A stretch of DNA of 64,000 bases from Epinephelus fuscoguttatus. Its lineage: Eukaryota > Chordata > Actinopteri > Perciformes > Serranidae. Shown in pieces: positions 63,801 to 64,000 of the stretch. The translations under genes were made by a program, and so were the position numbers. Location of the stretch: positions 2,477,501-2,541,500 of the forward strand of contig NC_064767.1 of the NCBI RefSeq assembly GCF_011397635.1, written 5' to 3'. Every line of letters begins with the position of its first letter. The first letter of the stretch is position 1. Below the pieces are notes generated by a model. The model made no database searches. It saw only the letters and a list, made by a program, of their open reading frames with translations, and was not told where the DNA came from.

Positions 63801-64000
63801 CCTGCAGCAGTACGGCAAGTAGTTTCAGAAGCTTATGGTCCAGATGCAGAGGCTTGAGGACTCACTAAAGTGGTCTGGAAGCAAATTAAAGAGGTTGTGG
63901 ACTAGCTCCAGAGTTTTAGGTCAATTGCTCCAGAGGTTTTTGGACTATTTTCAAAAGGCTGCGTCCACGCTTCAGAGTTCTGGGAACAACCAGTGAAGGT
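54860..64000 (+). CDS. NLR2, 5' part of a second NLR-C gene (continues beyond the window)
   Basis: Exons corresponding to the NLR1 5' region: 54838-54867 (ATG at 54860), 55846-55971, then 114-nt cassettes 57471-57584, 59769-59882 and 62184-62297. No FISNA-NACHT, LRR or B30.2 exon lies before the window end. A candidate leader exon at 54616-54671 equals that of NLR1. Visible coding sequence is open in frame. With at least three cassettes against two in NLR1, and a fourth unit begun, the N-terminal repeat region is longer here. The start codon is as uncertain as in NLR1. Confidence 0.7.
57471..57584 (+). CDS. NLR2 114-nt cassette exon, copy 1
   Basis: It encodes [20 protein letters not shown] then [17 protein letters not shown]. 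The intron that follows carries a Harbinger element whose left end is deleted (57660 onward). Confidence 0.8.
57660..58839 (+). mobile_element. Harbinger Myb-ORF element, copy 2 (left terminus lost)
   Basis: Same element as at 33564, beginning inside the left repeat (GTGAGTAAATCTGTGTG) and keeping the right terminus CATGAATGAGACCC at 58826-58839. The Myb/SANT-like ORF near 57923 has an extra frame difference near its start. Confidence 0.8.
59769..59882 (+). CDS. NLR2 114-nt cassette exon, copy 2
   Basis: It encodes [20 protein letters not shown] then [17 protein letters not shown], with a Cys replacing Arg of the GRP motif. The donor is GTGAGT. It is closest to copy 3 (62184). Confidence 0.8.
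60077..61251 (+). mobile_element. Harbinger Myb-ORF element, copy 3
   Basis: Complete 14-bp termini (60077-60090, 61238-61251), 1175 bp. The ORF from 60339 encodes [20 protein letters not shown] and breaks at the same two-base disruption as the other copies. Confidence 0.85.
62184..62297 (+). CDS. NLR2 114-nt cassette exon, copy 3
   Basis: It encodes [20 protein letters not shown] then [17 protein letters not shown], with Ser for Pro in the KSPVPS motif. The unit spacing 59769 to 62184 is 2415 bases. Confidence 0.8.
62490..63664 (+). mobile_element. Harbinger Myb-ORF element, copy 4
   Basis: Complete termini again (starts 62490, ends 63664; 1175 bp), nearly identical to copy 3. The degenerate short-repeat tract follows to the window end, so a further cassette exon is expected about 600 bases beyond it. 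Confidence 0.85.

Overview
The window is nuclear DNA from a teleost fish. The evidence is interrupted genes with GT-AG introns, very dense (CA/GT)n microsatellites, fish-type hAT, Harbinger, Tc1 and L2-like mobile elements, and an NLR-C type immune gene (FISNA-NACHT-LRR-B30.2), an architecture that is strongly expanded in fish.

Left third (1-25.3 kb): a conserved three-gene block that matches the human RUNX2-SUPT3H-CDC5L order and orientation in much less space. A small, divergent runx gene lies on the minus strand (five coding exons, 3357-1138, 269 codons plus stop). supt3h, a SAGA-complex subunit, is on the plus strand (11 coding exons, 6614-13827, 355 codons plus stop). cdc5l, a Myb-repeat subunit of the PRP19 spliceosomal complex, is on the minus strand (19 coding exons, 25275-14353, 812 codons plus stop). 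I rebuilt all three exon by exon, and each closes in frame. runx and supt3h are head to head; supt3h and cdc5l are tail to tail with polyadenylation signals about 160 bases apart. Several introns of supt3h and cdc5l carry a CA tract just after the 5' splice site and a GT tract just before the 3' splice site. The last cdc5l intron is filled by about 49 copies of a 38-bp repeat.

Middle (25.5-44 kb): a 1.7-kb inverted repeat follows, then an NLR-C gene (NLR1). It has small 5' exons, two copies of a 114-nt N-terminal cassette exon, a FISNA-NACHT exon, six 174-nt LRR exons and a PRY/SPRY exon ending at 43836. All exon phases agree except for one missing base between FISNA and NACHT (about 36898). 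NLR1 is therefore either a very recent pseudogene or the site of an assembly error.

Right third (44-64 kb): a mobile-element graveyard. It holds a Tc1 relic whose transposase sequence seeded a minisatellite, a BED-finger hAT element with intact 8-bp target duplications, a ZMYM1-like hAT remnant, a HARBI1-like fragment, and an L2-like LINE split by a SINE. From about 52.7 kb a segmental duplication of the NLR1 5' region begins (NLR2). In NLR2 the cassette-exon unit, each with its own embedded Harbinger element, is repeated at least three times before the window ends.
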